This document shows positions 23,895 to 33,754 of a stretch of DNA of 64,000 bases, piece by piece. The stretch spans positions 1,188,035-1,252,034 of the forward strand of contig SCFE01000084.1 in NCBI GenBank assembly GCA_004352715.1, written 5' to 3'. Every line of letters starts with the position of its first letter. The first letter of the stretch is position 1. This DNA is from Hofstenia miamia (lineage: Eukaryota > Xenacoelomorpha > Acoela). The notes beneath the pieces were generated by a model. It had not been told where the DNA came from. It saw only the letters and a list, made by a program, of their open reading frames with translations, and searched no databases. A program made the translations under genes and the position numbers.

Positions 23895-24238
23895 CAGACT
23901 TTTCAACGAGCCGAGCCGAGCTTGAGCAGAGTTTTTAAAATACAACAAACCTATTTTAGGCAAAGCAAGTTTATAGTTCTGATTGTTAAATTGATTATGG
24001 AGATTTTCTTATTTTTTGCAGTCAGTATTCCTTTCCTATAATCTTATTTAAGAAATGTTTATTAAATAATCGGAAGAGCTATGTAAAAAATTCTTTGAGC
24101 ACAATATTTTTAAAAAAATACCGAGCTAAAACGAGTCTCATACAAAGATTTTATGTGGCGAGCCGAGCCAAACTTACACAAAATTTAAACGAGCCGAGCC
24201 GAGCCGAGCTTGGAAATGTCGGCTCGTTGACAAGCCTG
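23895..24238. mobile_element. hAT-type MITE with 8-bp target duplication
   Basis: A 344-bp element inside the decayed LINE. Inverted ends: left CAGACTTTTCAACGAGCCGA; right, reverse-complemented, CAGGCTTGTCAACGAGCCGA. Perfect 8-bp direct repeats TTGCAGAT flank it (23887-23894 and 24239-24246). Eight-base duplications and CAG-initiated ends are the hAT signature. Next to each end are several copies of GAGCC, probably subterminal binding repeats. No coding capacity. Confidence 0.9.
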
Positions 24239-24867
24239 TTGCAGATGTTTGCTACCTTGAAATCTATTTCATTAACTCAATATCCACAGTGGTAAAAAAC
24301 GTTTTTTATAAAAGAAGAATTGCTGACTAAAATCTAAGAAAATTTCGATCCTTGAGAATTTGGCTAGTCTCTAAAGGATCAACTATTATGGAATTCATTA
24401 ATGCTGCACAACGATGGATAAATGAAATTGAAACAAAGGTCACTTATTCAAATTTTTCTATTTGATTTAAAAAAAGGCTCTTGATATTATTAGCCATCCT
24501 ATTCTTTTAAAGAGACTTACCACTGTAAATTTGATAATTTCGTTTTTAATGAATCGTCAATAAAGGGCTAAGCTACCATGTGGAACAACTTTGCTAAGAG
24601 TAGGTAATATGCTGGTGTGCAGCAAGGTCCTTATGGCTCTCTATCTTATATATATTATATTATTGACGACACTACTGCAAGGGATGTAGACAGTTGTGGC
24701 TTTCCCTCAACGTCCAATGTATTAGTGAAGCTGGTCAAAAATTAGTTAGACGATTCTCTAATGCAAACGAATAACACTAGTATAACTAAAGTACTAAATG
24801 TTTGTCCACTAAGAAAATTTTACTAACCACTTGAAATAGAAATAGACGAGAAATTAATGTAACGAGT

Positions 24868-24947
24868 CAATGGCGTATCAGCAATATTGAATTAAGGAGG
24901 GCACCAGAATGGCCAAAATATCTGAGGTGGGGCCCAGTTGAAATTTC

Positions 24948-24998
<51 letters not shown>

Positions 24999-26253
24999 AA
25001 TTACATTTATATAAATTATATATATACAGTATATTTTCAATTTAAGAGAAATAAAATACAAAATAAAGAGTAATAAACATCGGTATTATCATATTTCTAC
25101 AGTAAATGCTGAATATGTGAACCAATCTGCTCTAAAATAACTTCACAATGGAAGGTAATCTTCATCAATATTTATTGATTGGATCTCTGCTTTGCGGAAT
25201 GGATGCCTTTCGCCATAGCTGCATGAGAATTTTGATATGATATGCCCAACTGACACAAATCGAGCCCCAGCTTAACTACATATCAAAGAATAACTTTGAC
25301 CAAATAAAATGATATCAAAAACAACTTTTCAAAATGATGGTGTTGCTACCTCTCTTTTCATAATTGTTCTCAAAAAATTTTCATGAAAATCGTGTTATTT
25401 GGCGTGGATTTGGACTCCTTTTACTCCAGGTTCTCTAGATTGTTACATGTTGACTATTAAATTTTTAAAGAAAATGTTTATCATCTGTTTAAATCCCAGT
25501 CATTGAAGCTTTGAGAGAAAAAATCAAGATAGAGATTCAATGAATACGAATTAATCAAATCTTGACAGCAGTGGGAAAACTTACGTCATCGTTTTGAAGT
25601 TATCTTTGAGTAATTTACTGTTAGTAGAAATATTATAATTCCCATGTGTATCTGTCGTTATGGTGTATTTTGTTACATTTAATTTGAACAATTCATAATA
25701 ATGTACATAAGTACGATAATATTATCAACACAATATCAAAAGAGGTCAATGGTCTTGAGGGTTTAGTGTAATATTTTATGTGCTATTTTGTAATTTCTGT
25801 AGGAAATCTACATGAAGTTTAGTTTTTCATGAAATACATATTCAGAAATGGATATATAGAATAGATAGAAAATTCCTATTACTTAATAGGTTAATGTAAT
25901 TCAAACAAATGGATTTAAAAATTAGCATCTTCAACAAACGACAAGCAATCATGCTCCATTTAGAGCAGCCCTTATACCGGGTCCGTGCCCGTAGTAGAGA
26001 AGCCCGTAACTGTACGCCTTTGTTCATGCCCGATACGGGCCCTACCCTAGGTTATAAGGATAAACAACGTGTCAATCACCAATTTCTTCAAAGACCTCGG
26101 CTATATATGAAATGAACATAATTGATTCCGAGTCAATTGGTATGGAAATCAAAATTCATTCGACCAATTTTTTAGTGAGGGGGCCAGTTGGGTGGCCATT
26201 ATATCTCCAGCGGGGGCCTTGGCTCCCCTGGCCTCCCCATCTGTACGCCACTG
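24868..26253. mobile_element. Non-autonomous hAT-like element with 8-bp duplication
   Basis: A 1386-bp insertion in the same LINE. Left end CAATGGCGTATCAG; right end reverse-complemented CAGTGGCGTACAG, the common hAT terminus. Flanked by TAACGAGT on both sides (24860-24867 and 26254-26261). The interior holds an AT microsatellite (24952-24991) and a GC-rich patch with inverted GGGTCCG/CGGGCCC words (25978-26050), and no transposase that I recognise. Likely mobilised by another hAT transposase. Confidence 0.88.
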
Positions 26254-26782
26254 TAACGAGTATAAGAAATAAAGTTTCTAGGTGTTTTCTTCAAAAGTAA
26301 ATTAAAATGGCAGCAAAGCAGTTAATTTTCATGAACTTGCTTAAACGCAATGTTTGCGAAATTAAAGAATTAGTTTCTATATATAATACTCTCATTAGAC
26401 CAATACTAGAATATTATTACCCACTTGGGCATCATACACTAACAAATTCCCAATAACTATTATAATGCTATATGTAATGATCTCAATCCACAGACTTTGT
26501 ACTACCTCGGTGAAAAAATATGTCAGAGATTATGGTATAAATTAATCAATGATGAAAGCTATTCTTGCATTGGTTACAGCCAAATGTCAAAAAGCTAAAC
26601 TACCAGTTACGAGATGCTCGAAAATTGTCTGAGATAACATGCGAACTAATTAAGGAAGCCTTTTTTGCAAATGTAGATAGTCAACGTGAAAAATAATAGA
26701 CTACTGCTGATAGTTAATTCTGCATTTTGTTAATTTAATAAATATGTCCTGTAAATTCGACCCTAGTCGCAAATGCAAATAA

Positions 26783-26785
<3 letters not shown>

Positions 26786-26827
<42 letters not shown>
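26786..26827. repeat. (ATT)n 3' tail of LINE
   Basis: Fourteen ATT units directly after the LINE 3' end; it fixes the plus orientation of the decayed copy. Confidence 0.9.
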
Positions 26828-26828
<1 letters not shown>

Positions 26829-27121
26829 CAAAAACTTGGATTGGTTGCTTGTTGGTATGCTGTGTTTCGTTATAAAATGAAAAAATGCATTGTTTTGTCT
26901 TATTTTCAATTGTTTTCACTTTGTTCTTTTCTATATTGGTGCCCACCCTATTAAAAAGTTCTAATACAAAATGCCATGTTGCAAAAAATGAAAATGAAGC
27001 AAAAAATGCTCTTGCATTTAGAAATTTTGTGTAAAATCTTATGTAACTATTTAATATAAAGAACATTAAAAATACCCTTCACTTTTGGAGCCTTAAGAAT
27101 ATATTCTGCTAAAGTAAGTCT

Positions 27122-27640
27122 ACATACAGGGGGTTGCAAAAAAATATTGTTTTTTATGTAATATAAATTCTAAACTGAAATAACGTGTAGAATATAATAA
27201 AGATTACTTGGAACACAAAGAAATTTAGAAACATGTACATATAAAGTTCAATAGATTACATATTCACCTTGTGCATCAATAATTCTTTGAAGGTGATTCT
27301 TGAATTCATTGAAATCTTTCGCAAGTTTTTCTTCTGTAAGCGTATTTAAAAATGATTGAATGTTTTTCCGAATGCTTTTTCTAACTTCTAAAAATGTACC
27401 GATCCATTAAGTTTGTGTCAGAGGAATATCGTGCTTGGCGAACTAATGATATCTGATAGGTTAAACCATGTTTTGTAAAAATGAAACATACCTTTCATCA
27501 TCTAAAGATTCATAATGAGAAAATGTCTCTGTATGCCAAAATGATTAAGACTTGATTGTCAAAAATACTTCTTCCTTGGACAGGAGCACCTCAAGCTGAA
27601 TTTAACAAAGCTCTATTGCATCCCTCAGGTCTCACATTTT
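27122..27640 (-). pseudogene. Mariner/Tc1-superfamily transposase C-terminal relic
   Basis: On the minus strand a readable C-terminus runs LEVRKSIRKNIQSFLNTLTE, then NEFKNHLQRIIDAQGEYVIY followed by a stop (27415-27268). This helical tail with a final G-E-Y resembles the end of IS630/mariner-type transposases. Upstream, APVQGRSIFD and NLMDRYIFRS (27590-27410) may be relics of the second Asp region and of the L-x-P-x-D box, in broken frames. At 27126 lies TACAGGGGGTTGCAAAAA, which fits a terminal repeat of this group; no matching opposite end was found. Subfamily unresolved. Confidence 0.5.
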
Positions 27641-28868
27641 AAAAATACACTCATTTCTCTTCAATTATTACCACTTTCTCTTTCTTAACTCTTCTAGAGA
27701 ATTCAGCTAACATGTCTTTACATTTTTCCATTCAAGTCATTTTATTGGTCCCAAACAACTAATGAGGGACCCATTCGAAACACACATATTTAATAATAGC
27801 AGAAAGTTGCATAATATCATAGTGAGAAATCATTTCTTAAACCAATCTTTCTTCTTATATTGTTTTTATGTTTCTTATTCTTACATTAATACACTTCTTG
27901 AGGCTGATTATCCAACTGTTAATTACGATGACTCATTCATATCGGTTAAGCTCGATTTTAGTTCTACTTTTTAGTTAAATCTTGTAGCCCAGATCAGCAC
28001 TCTTCCTTTGTTTCAAGATATTCCGCTCGAGCTTTGTATTGCAAATCAATATTTAAAAATGTGCAATGTTGAACTGATGTAAGCGACTATGCACTTGAAT
28101 TTCCTCTCACTACAATTTAGATAAGTTTGTCTTTACAATATTATGTATTTACCAATTTCTGAACAGATTTCAAGCTGACATGTTGCAATTATTGTACTTA
28201 AAAACTTCTCAGTTTGTTATTAGAAAAGACTCGAAGCCATGGAGGTTGATTGCTCCCCAAACACAAGTCAAATAAGATCGCGTGTCCTGCTGCGCGCAAA
28301 TTCTGAAAGAATGGGCTCCAATGGGAACTGAAATGGAAAAGAGCCAAGGCCACTTGAAAACTGCAAGTGTCAAAGTCCAGAGAAGTCTAATCTGGCTATG
28401 ATTCTTAGGAATTCTGCTGATATCTTAAATCAATGTCCATGGATTCTCACTGCATATTGCCGCTTTAAAACTGGAATGATCCATTGTCATTTGTGAAGGA
28501 CTGTTTTATTTTGTTCTGAAGCTTATTTTGACGTATCTGAAGACGTTAATCTTATATGTGCGTTTGGCTCGTTTGATTGAAATTGAATTCGGGCAAGAGA
28601 AAGAAAAGAAAATCTATATAAAAACATATCTAAAAAAATCAATGACAGTAAAAAATTTCAATTTTTCAATTGCCAATAGGATTTTTTCGAATTATCCTTT
28701 CTTTTATTTCCAAAATTTCCACCGTGCTTTTAGGAGGGAGTGTCATCACCCTAATACATTTGACAAATCTTCTCTTTAGAAAACTTTTCTTGCAACAAAT
28801 ACTTTTTTTGGATACCAAAATATGAGATATTTATGGCTTGAAGTCTAAATGGGCGAAGTTGAAGGTAG
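27641..28868. other. No gene recognised
   Basis: May include more of the mariner-type relic on the minus strand (to about 27740). A less AT-rich block lies at 28235-28480, without recognisable coding content. Confidence 0.4.
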
Positions 28869-29233
28869 TGTAGAATCTCGCCAACCTTCATACTGCTAAT
28901 TATTATAATAATTTAGGAGCTGCTATAACAATTATTCCCTCCTCTAAGAGTATGGTAGGTGACGGACTCCATTCTCCATCTCTCTTCTTTTCTGTTCTTT
29001 CGTTTAGCCGTTAAATGATTAAACTATTATCTGATCAACTGATATTGATACAGAACTAACGACTGTTGTTTTTAGATCCAAGACACGAGACAGAGTGTAC
29101 AAAGTACAGGGTACGCTTACCCGACCTGCAACAAAGCACAAAAGAGGAATTGAAGAACTACGCTATAACGAGTATTTCCATACGAAGCCAACACATCAAT
29201 AGAGACACCAACCACAATTCGGATGACTCAGTG
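28869..29233 (-). mobile_element. LTR, family A, partial, inverted
   Basis: Starts TGTAGAATCTCGCCAACC and is the reverse complement of the last 360 bp or so of the family A LTR at 33755-35042, with about nine in ten bases the same by eye. It runs into the 1000-N gap, so its other end is hidden. Orientation is opposite to the LTR that closes the element on the right. It could be a separate solo LTR or element, or the product of a misjoin through the gap. Confidence 0.85.
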
Positions 29234-30233
29234 NNNNNNNNNNNNNNNNNNNNNNNNNNNNNNNNNNNNNNNNNNNNNNNNNNNNNNNNNNNNNNNNNNN
29301 NNNNNNNNNNNNNNNNNNNNNNNNNNNNNNNNNNNNNNNNNNNNNNNNNNNNNNNNNNNNNNNNNNNNNNNNNNNNNNNNNNNNNNNNNNNNNNNNNNNN
29401 NNNNNNNNNNNNNNNNNNNNNNNNNNNNNNNNNNNNNNNNNNNNNNNNNNNNNNNNNNNNNNNNNNNNNNNNNNNNNNNNNNNNNNNNNNNNNNNNNNNN
29501 NNNNNNNNNNNNNNNNNNNNNNNNNNNNNNNNNNNNNNNNNNNNNNNNNNNNNNNNNNNNNNNNNNNNNNNNNNNNNNNNNNNNNNNNNNNNNNNNNNNN
29601 NNNNNNNNNNNNNNNNNNNNNNNNNNNNNNNNNNNNNNNNNNNNNNNNNNNNNNNNNNNNNNNNNNNNNNNNNNNNNNNNNNNNNNNNNNNNNNNNNNNN
29701 NNNNNNNNNNNNNNNNNNNNNNNNNNNNNNNNNNNNNNNNNNNNNNNNNNNNNNNNNNNNNNNNNNNNNNNNNNNNNNNNNNNNNNNNNNNNNNNNNNNN
29801 NNNNNNNNNNNNNNNNNNNNNNNNNNNNNNNNNNNNNNNNNNNNNNNNNNNNNNNNNNNNNNNNNNNNNNNNNNNNNNNNNNNNNNNNNNNNNNNNNNNN
29901 NNNNNNNNNNNNNNNNNNNNNNNNNNNNNNNNNNNNNNNNNNNNNNNNNNNNNNNNNNNNNNNNNNNNNNNNNNNNNNNNNNNNNNNNNNNNNNNNNNNN
30001 NNNNNNNNNNNNNNNNNNNNNNNNNNNNNNNNNNNNNNNNNNNNNNNNNNNNNNNNNNNNNNNNNNNNNNNNNNNNNNNNNNNNNNNNNNNNNNNNNNNN
30101 NNNNNNNNNNNNNNNNNNNNNNNNNNNNNNNNNNNNNNNNNNNNNNNNNNNNNNNNNNNNNNNNNNNNNNNNNNNNNNNNNNNNNNNNNNNNNNNNNNNN
30201 NNNNNNNNNNNNNNNNNNNNNNNNNNNNNNNNN
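29234..30233. other. Assembly gap (1000 Ns)
   Basis: Placeholder-size gap between an inverted LTR and the family A large ORF. The true length may be several kb and could contain the element's gag-pol. Confidence 0.99.
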
Positions 30234-33200
30234 AAGGGCATGAGGATGGAGAATACGTCAGCAACAAATAAGAGAAGACGAATAAGAAGGAGGTCTCCGC
30301 AATCCGATTGTCAGTTAAAGGGCATGAGGATGGAGACAACGCCGAAAAGACCACCCTCAACCAAATGTCAATTAAAGGGCAGGCGGATAAACGAGGGCCA
30401 ACATCAAGATACCGATCGTCAATTAAAGGGCGTGAGGTTGGAGGAAAAATCGAGCTCGTCAATGGAACACTCCCCCACATCCAGCGGAACTCGAAGCCAA
30501 TTAAAGGGCGGAGAGGATGCAGCTAAATCAACAGGTCCTTGCTTGCAATTAAAGGCAGCAAGGACTGAAATCCGCGGTCAATACGTTGACCCGGATGTGC
30601 AAGATATTAGTGAAGACTCAGACATGGATACCTCGGAGCAGCCATCTACTAGCTCAATACCATCAACAAGTTATAGTTCACAACCGTTCTCTCACAGACA
30701 ATCATCTACGACAACGAAATCCTCAAAATCTGAAGAAAGAGAAAGCAGGATGACAAAAATCGGAAAAGACAAAATTCATCCATATTTCATAGCCAATAGA
30801 AAAATCCGTTATAACTCACAAGATAACTTATCACCGGAGACGAAAAGGTTTCTACAGCAGAACGCATCAACGAAAGAAACGGAAGCATTGGCAATACCTA
30901 TCGTAATCGATAAACAGAATAGGCCAGTTTGCAACACGATCATTTCCTACTCCAGCAACATGAAAGAAGACTTCAACAGACCATACTTCAAAAGCACAAC
31001 GCATATAACATTCGAAGAAATGTTTACATTAAAAGACGTCCAAAAACTTATAAAAAACAAAAACAAACTGATAGAAAAGTGCGAGCAGGTGAATTTGGAC
31101 AGAGAGCACATGACGCTGATATATTTCATAAAGAAATTGGAAATAGCCTCCAAAAATCTTGAAACAAACATAGAAGAAACGTTAAAGTTTGCAAAGGAGC
31201 ACAAAGTAAAAGTCATTGTGATCACGAGGTCGCAAGCTGATGAAGAAATGCCGGAATTTTTGCATACATTGGAAGAAAAAATGGAAAACGTGTTTATAAT
31301 GAACAAAAGTGGAGAGACTATTTCGGAAATGATCAGTATAGACTTGCAGATAAGTAGTATGGCGCCAGCGGAAAGAATAATGGTCGACTCAAAAATAGCG
31401 ATTGATATGTATTACCAAGTCAGGACAATGGAAATATTGGGGATAACCGAAAATCTGGAAGAGATAGGAAACCTATACATAAAATGTAGTATGAGGCAAA
31501 CTCCGGAGCATCTGAAAAGTATAATGGAAGTATGGAAGGAAATGAAAACAGAAAAGCCGATGCATGAAGAATGGCCTCTCATCGATATAAAGTCGCCGAT
31601 AAAAAGTTATCACAAATCCGTAGAGATGACACTGTTAGAGATCAGAAAGGCGTATGAGATGGATTCAAAAAGGAATTTCAGAAATATGATTTTTGAAGAA
31701 GTCAACGCACCCCACATTCGTGCACGAACGTCAATATGGATACTCAGCATAGCATTGACAAACAATGAAAAATTAGTGTTGCCAATTCGGAAGAAAGAAA
31801 GAAAGAGTATGGCTAAAAACAAGCGTTATGAGATAGCCATATCACCGATACCTAATAATATTAAGCAATGGCTGTTACAATATGTGGACATACTATCGTT
31901 GTCACCCACTAAAAAGATACAGCAGAAGTTTGAGAAATATTACGTACGGTTGTTAACGCAGCAACACACACTTGGGAGACCAAGCATAGTGGAACTCGCC
32001 AACAAAACTGGAATATGTCCTGCAGAGATAGACATAATTAATGACGAAGCAAAGAAATTTATGTGGGGAGCTACCTCTAACACGAAATTAAAAGCAATAA
32101 AACAACAGCCATGGATGACAACCAGAAGTCTAATACGGAGAGAAAGTGTAAGCACGATAGACACGATACAGAGAGTAGCAGAAAAACAAGTCAACAAAAT
32201 CATTACAAACGAAATGAAAAAGTACGTGCGAGATTATCCTCAGTGCGCCTATACGAAGATAATTAAAAAGTCAGAAGTTATGCGCAAAGAAGGTGAAAAT
32301 AGACCTATAGAAATTATAGAAATGGTAAGTAAATCACAGGAAGAAATGAGGATGGAAGAAATGCTGCTACAATCGAATACAATTGCACTCACGCCAAATA
32401 CACAGAGAGAAATCGACAAAGTGAACCTAGAAAAGTGGGGCGAAAAAGAACCAAGTGAAATATCATGGGTGGATACAGATGATGAGCGTTTGCTGGTAGA
32501 AATAACCGTACGACGAGAAAAAACAGATAACATAGTGCAAAGAATTTATGGTGAGGTCTACGAAAGAGAAACTAAGTCTATGATAAAAATTTTATGTACC
32601 GAAGCTTTTACAAAACAAGAAGTAACACAGATGTTACAACCTAACAATCAGCTAGCAGTCGATATTGAGTGTATCACATCTAAAATAGTAATGAAGGCAG
32701 AAACTGCGAAAAATTTGATGAAACATGGTTTAACGAATGCTTTCTGGGAAAGTATAAACACCAGCAAAAACAACTACCCCGCAACATTTGGCATGGCGAC
32801 AACATCAAACATGGATGGATCGTATGAGAACATTGAAAAACAAACATTAACTACATTGTTAAAATGCACACCACCTCCGACGATCTCGGTACCAATGCTA
32901 CTACCTACGTGGCGGTTGAAAAAGAAAAAGCCAGTGAAAGCCTTTTGGCATGAAGAAAACACATACGTAAACAAGCTAGAAGACGCCGAACGAATCGTGA
33001 GAGACGAAAGATACAAGAGATCAAAAGAAATCTTAAGTAAAAATGACAATAAAGAGAGGGTGTTTATCGAAGGCGCTGTAACCCCATATGATCTATACAG
33101 TGAAGGCGAGCCTATACACAAACAAATTGGAAAAGTTCGAAAAGAGATCGAGAAGAGAAACACGAAGACAGTAATTCTCTTTTCTGGAATTAATGATATA

Positions 33201-33737
33201 GTCTGGGGAGAACTATGGAGTTCTGAATACCGTTATTACGATGTGATGCGCAGAGTAGAGATTATAACGATGATACGTTTGGGAAAAAACGATCCAGAGC
33301 AGATAACGCGAGAGGAAATTAGAAATAATATCAGTGCGTTTTACGATGAAGCATCGATTTCGAAATCTCTAAGGTCGACTTATGAATTCTTCTACCCAGA
33401 GACAACAGTACGTCCAGAATTATCGCATACGAGCAGGGTAGATGCTATGATGACATTAATGATAGCAATTAAAGGCTTGAAGTTATATGAGAAGTTCTAT
33501 GAAGAATTTAATTGCAAACTCAATGAGTTAAGGAGTATGTGTACGATATCAAATAAATTGAGGAACCCAATGTTCTTAAGACACAAGAAACTGGTTACAA
33601 CGGAGAAAGAGGTCGTGCTAAAATTAACGAAGAATGAAAAATTCGAGAAGACGGAATGGGAGATGCAGGAAGCTAACGACATGATTAAACAAGCGGTCGA
33701 GATGGTCCATGGTGAAAGAGTCGTGATCCTTAATTAG
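30234..33737 (+). CDS. Large ORF of unknown function, env position, family A
   Basis: Open for 1167 codons from the gap edge to TAG at 33735-33737; the start lies in the gap. Visible order: basic tract KRRRIRRR (residue about 14), six spaced repeats of the type Q-L-K-G-x-R-x-E (residues 1-105), a Ser/Thr- and acid-rich linker (about 115-170), then a Lys/Glu-rich, mostly helical-looking body starting at KIHPYFIANRKIRY (about 180). Landmarks kept in the family B homologue: ANKTGICP (590), FMWGATS (608), NLEKWGE (730), CTEAFTK (785), TPYDLYSEGEP (950), ILFSGINDIVW (982), TYEFFYP (1045). No signal peptide, membrane span, zinc knuckle or RT/IN motif seen. Seventeen bases after the stop lies the LTR, preceded by a purine tract, so the ORF is the last gene of an LTR retrotransposon. 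Its position is that of envelope, but nothing indicates an envelope. GINDI recalls the G-x-N-D block of SGNH hydrolases; without a GDS block I do not assign it. Confidence 0.8.
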   Translation, partial: KGMRMENTSATNKRRRIRRRSPQSDCQLKGMRMETTPKRPPSTKCQLKGRRINEGQHQDTDRQLKGVRLEEKSSSSMEHSPTSSGTRSQLKGGEDAAKSTGPCLQLKAARTEIRGQYVDPDVQDISEDSDMDTSEQPSTSSIPSTSYSSQPFSHRQSSTTTKSSKSEERESRMTKIGKDKIHPYFIANRKIRYNSQDNLSPETKRFLQQNASTKETEALAIPIVIDKQNRPVCNTIISYSSNMKEDFNRPYFKSTTHITFEEMFTLKDVQKLIKNKNKLIEKCEQVNLDREHMTLIYFIKKLEIASKNLETNIEETLKFAKEHKVKVIVITRSQADEEMPEFLHTLEEKMENVFIMNKSGETISEMISIDLQISSMAPAERIMVDSKIAIDMYYQVRTMEILGITENLEEIGNLYIKCSMRQTPEHLKSIMEVWKEMKTEKPMHEEWPLIDIKSPIKSYHKSVEMTLLEIRKAYEMDSKRNFRNMIFEEVNAPHIRARTSIWILSIALTNNEKLVLPIRKKERKSMAKNKRYEIAISPIPNNIKQWLLQYVDILSLSPTKKIQQKFEKYYVRLLTQQHTLGRPSIVELANKTGICPAEIDIINDEAKKFMWGATSNTKLKAIKQQPWMTTRSLIRRESVSTIDTIQRVAEKQVNKIITNEMKKYVRDYPQCAYTKIIKKSEVMRKEGENRPIEIIEMVSKSQEEMRMEEMLLQSNTIALTPNTQREIDKVNLEKWGEKEPSEISWVDTDDERLLVEITVRREKTDNIVQRIYGEVYERETKSMIKILCTEAFTKQEVTQMLQPNNQLAVDIECITSKIVMKAETAKNLMKHGLTNAFWESINTSKNNYPATFGMATTSNMDGSYENIEKQTLTTLLKCTPPPTISVPMLLPTWRLKKKKPVKAFWHEENTYVNKLEDAERIVRDERYKRSKEILSKNDNKERVFIEGAVTPYDLYSEGEPIHKQIGKVRKEIEKRNTKTVILFSGINDIVWGELWSSEYRYYDVMRRVEIITMIRLGKNDPEQITREEIRNNISAFYDEASISKSLRSTYEFFYPETTVRPELSHTSRVDAMMTLMIAIKGLKLYEKFYEEFNCKLNELRSMCTISNKLRNPMFLRHKKLVTTEKEVVLKLTKNEKFEKTEWEMQEANDMIKQAVEMVHGERVVILN

Positions 33738-33744
33738 CTGTGCT

Positions 33745-33754
33745 GGAGGGGGAG
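33745..33754 (+). promoter_or_regulatory. Polypurine tract, family A
   Basis: GGAGGGGGAG immediately before the LTR start TGTAACA: the plus-strand primer site expected in LTR retrotransposons. The family B counterpart ends at 57400. Confidence 0.8.

Larger units (their letters stand above)
23224..26830 (+). mobile_element. CR1/jockey-like LINE, heavily decayed, split
   Basis: A plus-strand relic of the family represented by the better copy at 35400-38990. Matching blocks in order: endonuclease-RT linker KPWIDQNIYQLIKKGQRALR (about 23355), RACWKSIKAMCAM (23530), LRKSAGPD (23745), STIMEFINAAQRWINEIETK (24380), IIDDTTARD replacing the YVDDTT catalytic box (24662), KFLGVFFKSKLKW (26275), NTLIRPILEYYYPLGHHTLT (26387), and a 3' end with TTCGACCCTAGTCGCAAAT (26756) before an (ATT)n tail. 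Two hAT elements interrupt it at 23895-24238 and 24868-26253. Many stops; dead. Confidence 0.78.

Noticed and set aside
27762-28779. Small plus-strand frames at 27762-27974 and 28528-28779
   Set aside because: No motif; AT-rich chance frames.
29066-30480. Frames spanning the 29234-30233 gap, including an apparent N-terminal extension of the large ORF
   Set aside because: Continuity through 1000 placeholder Ns is meaningless; I start the ORF at the gap edge.
30929-33682. Minus-strand hydrophobic frames opposite the large ORF
   Set aside because: Shadows of the A-rich coding strand (Lys/Glu codons read as Phe/Leu/Ser on the other strand).
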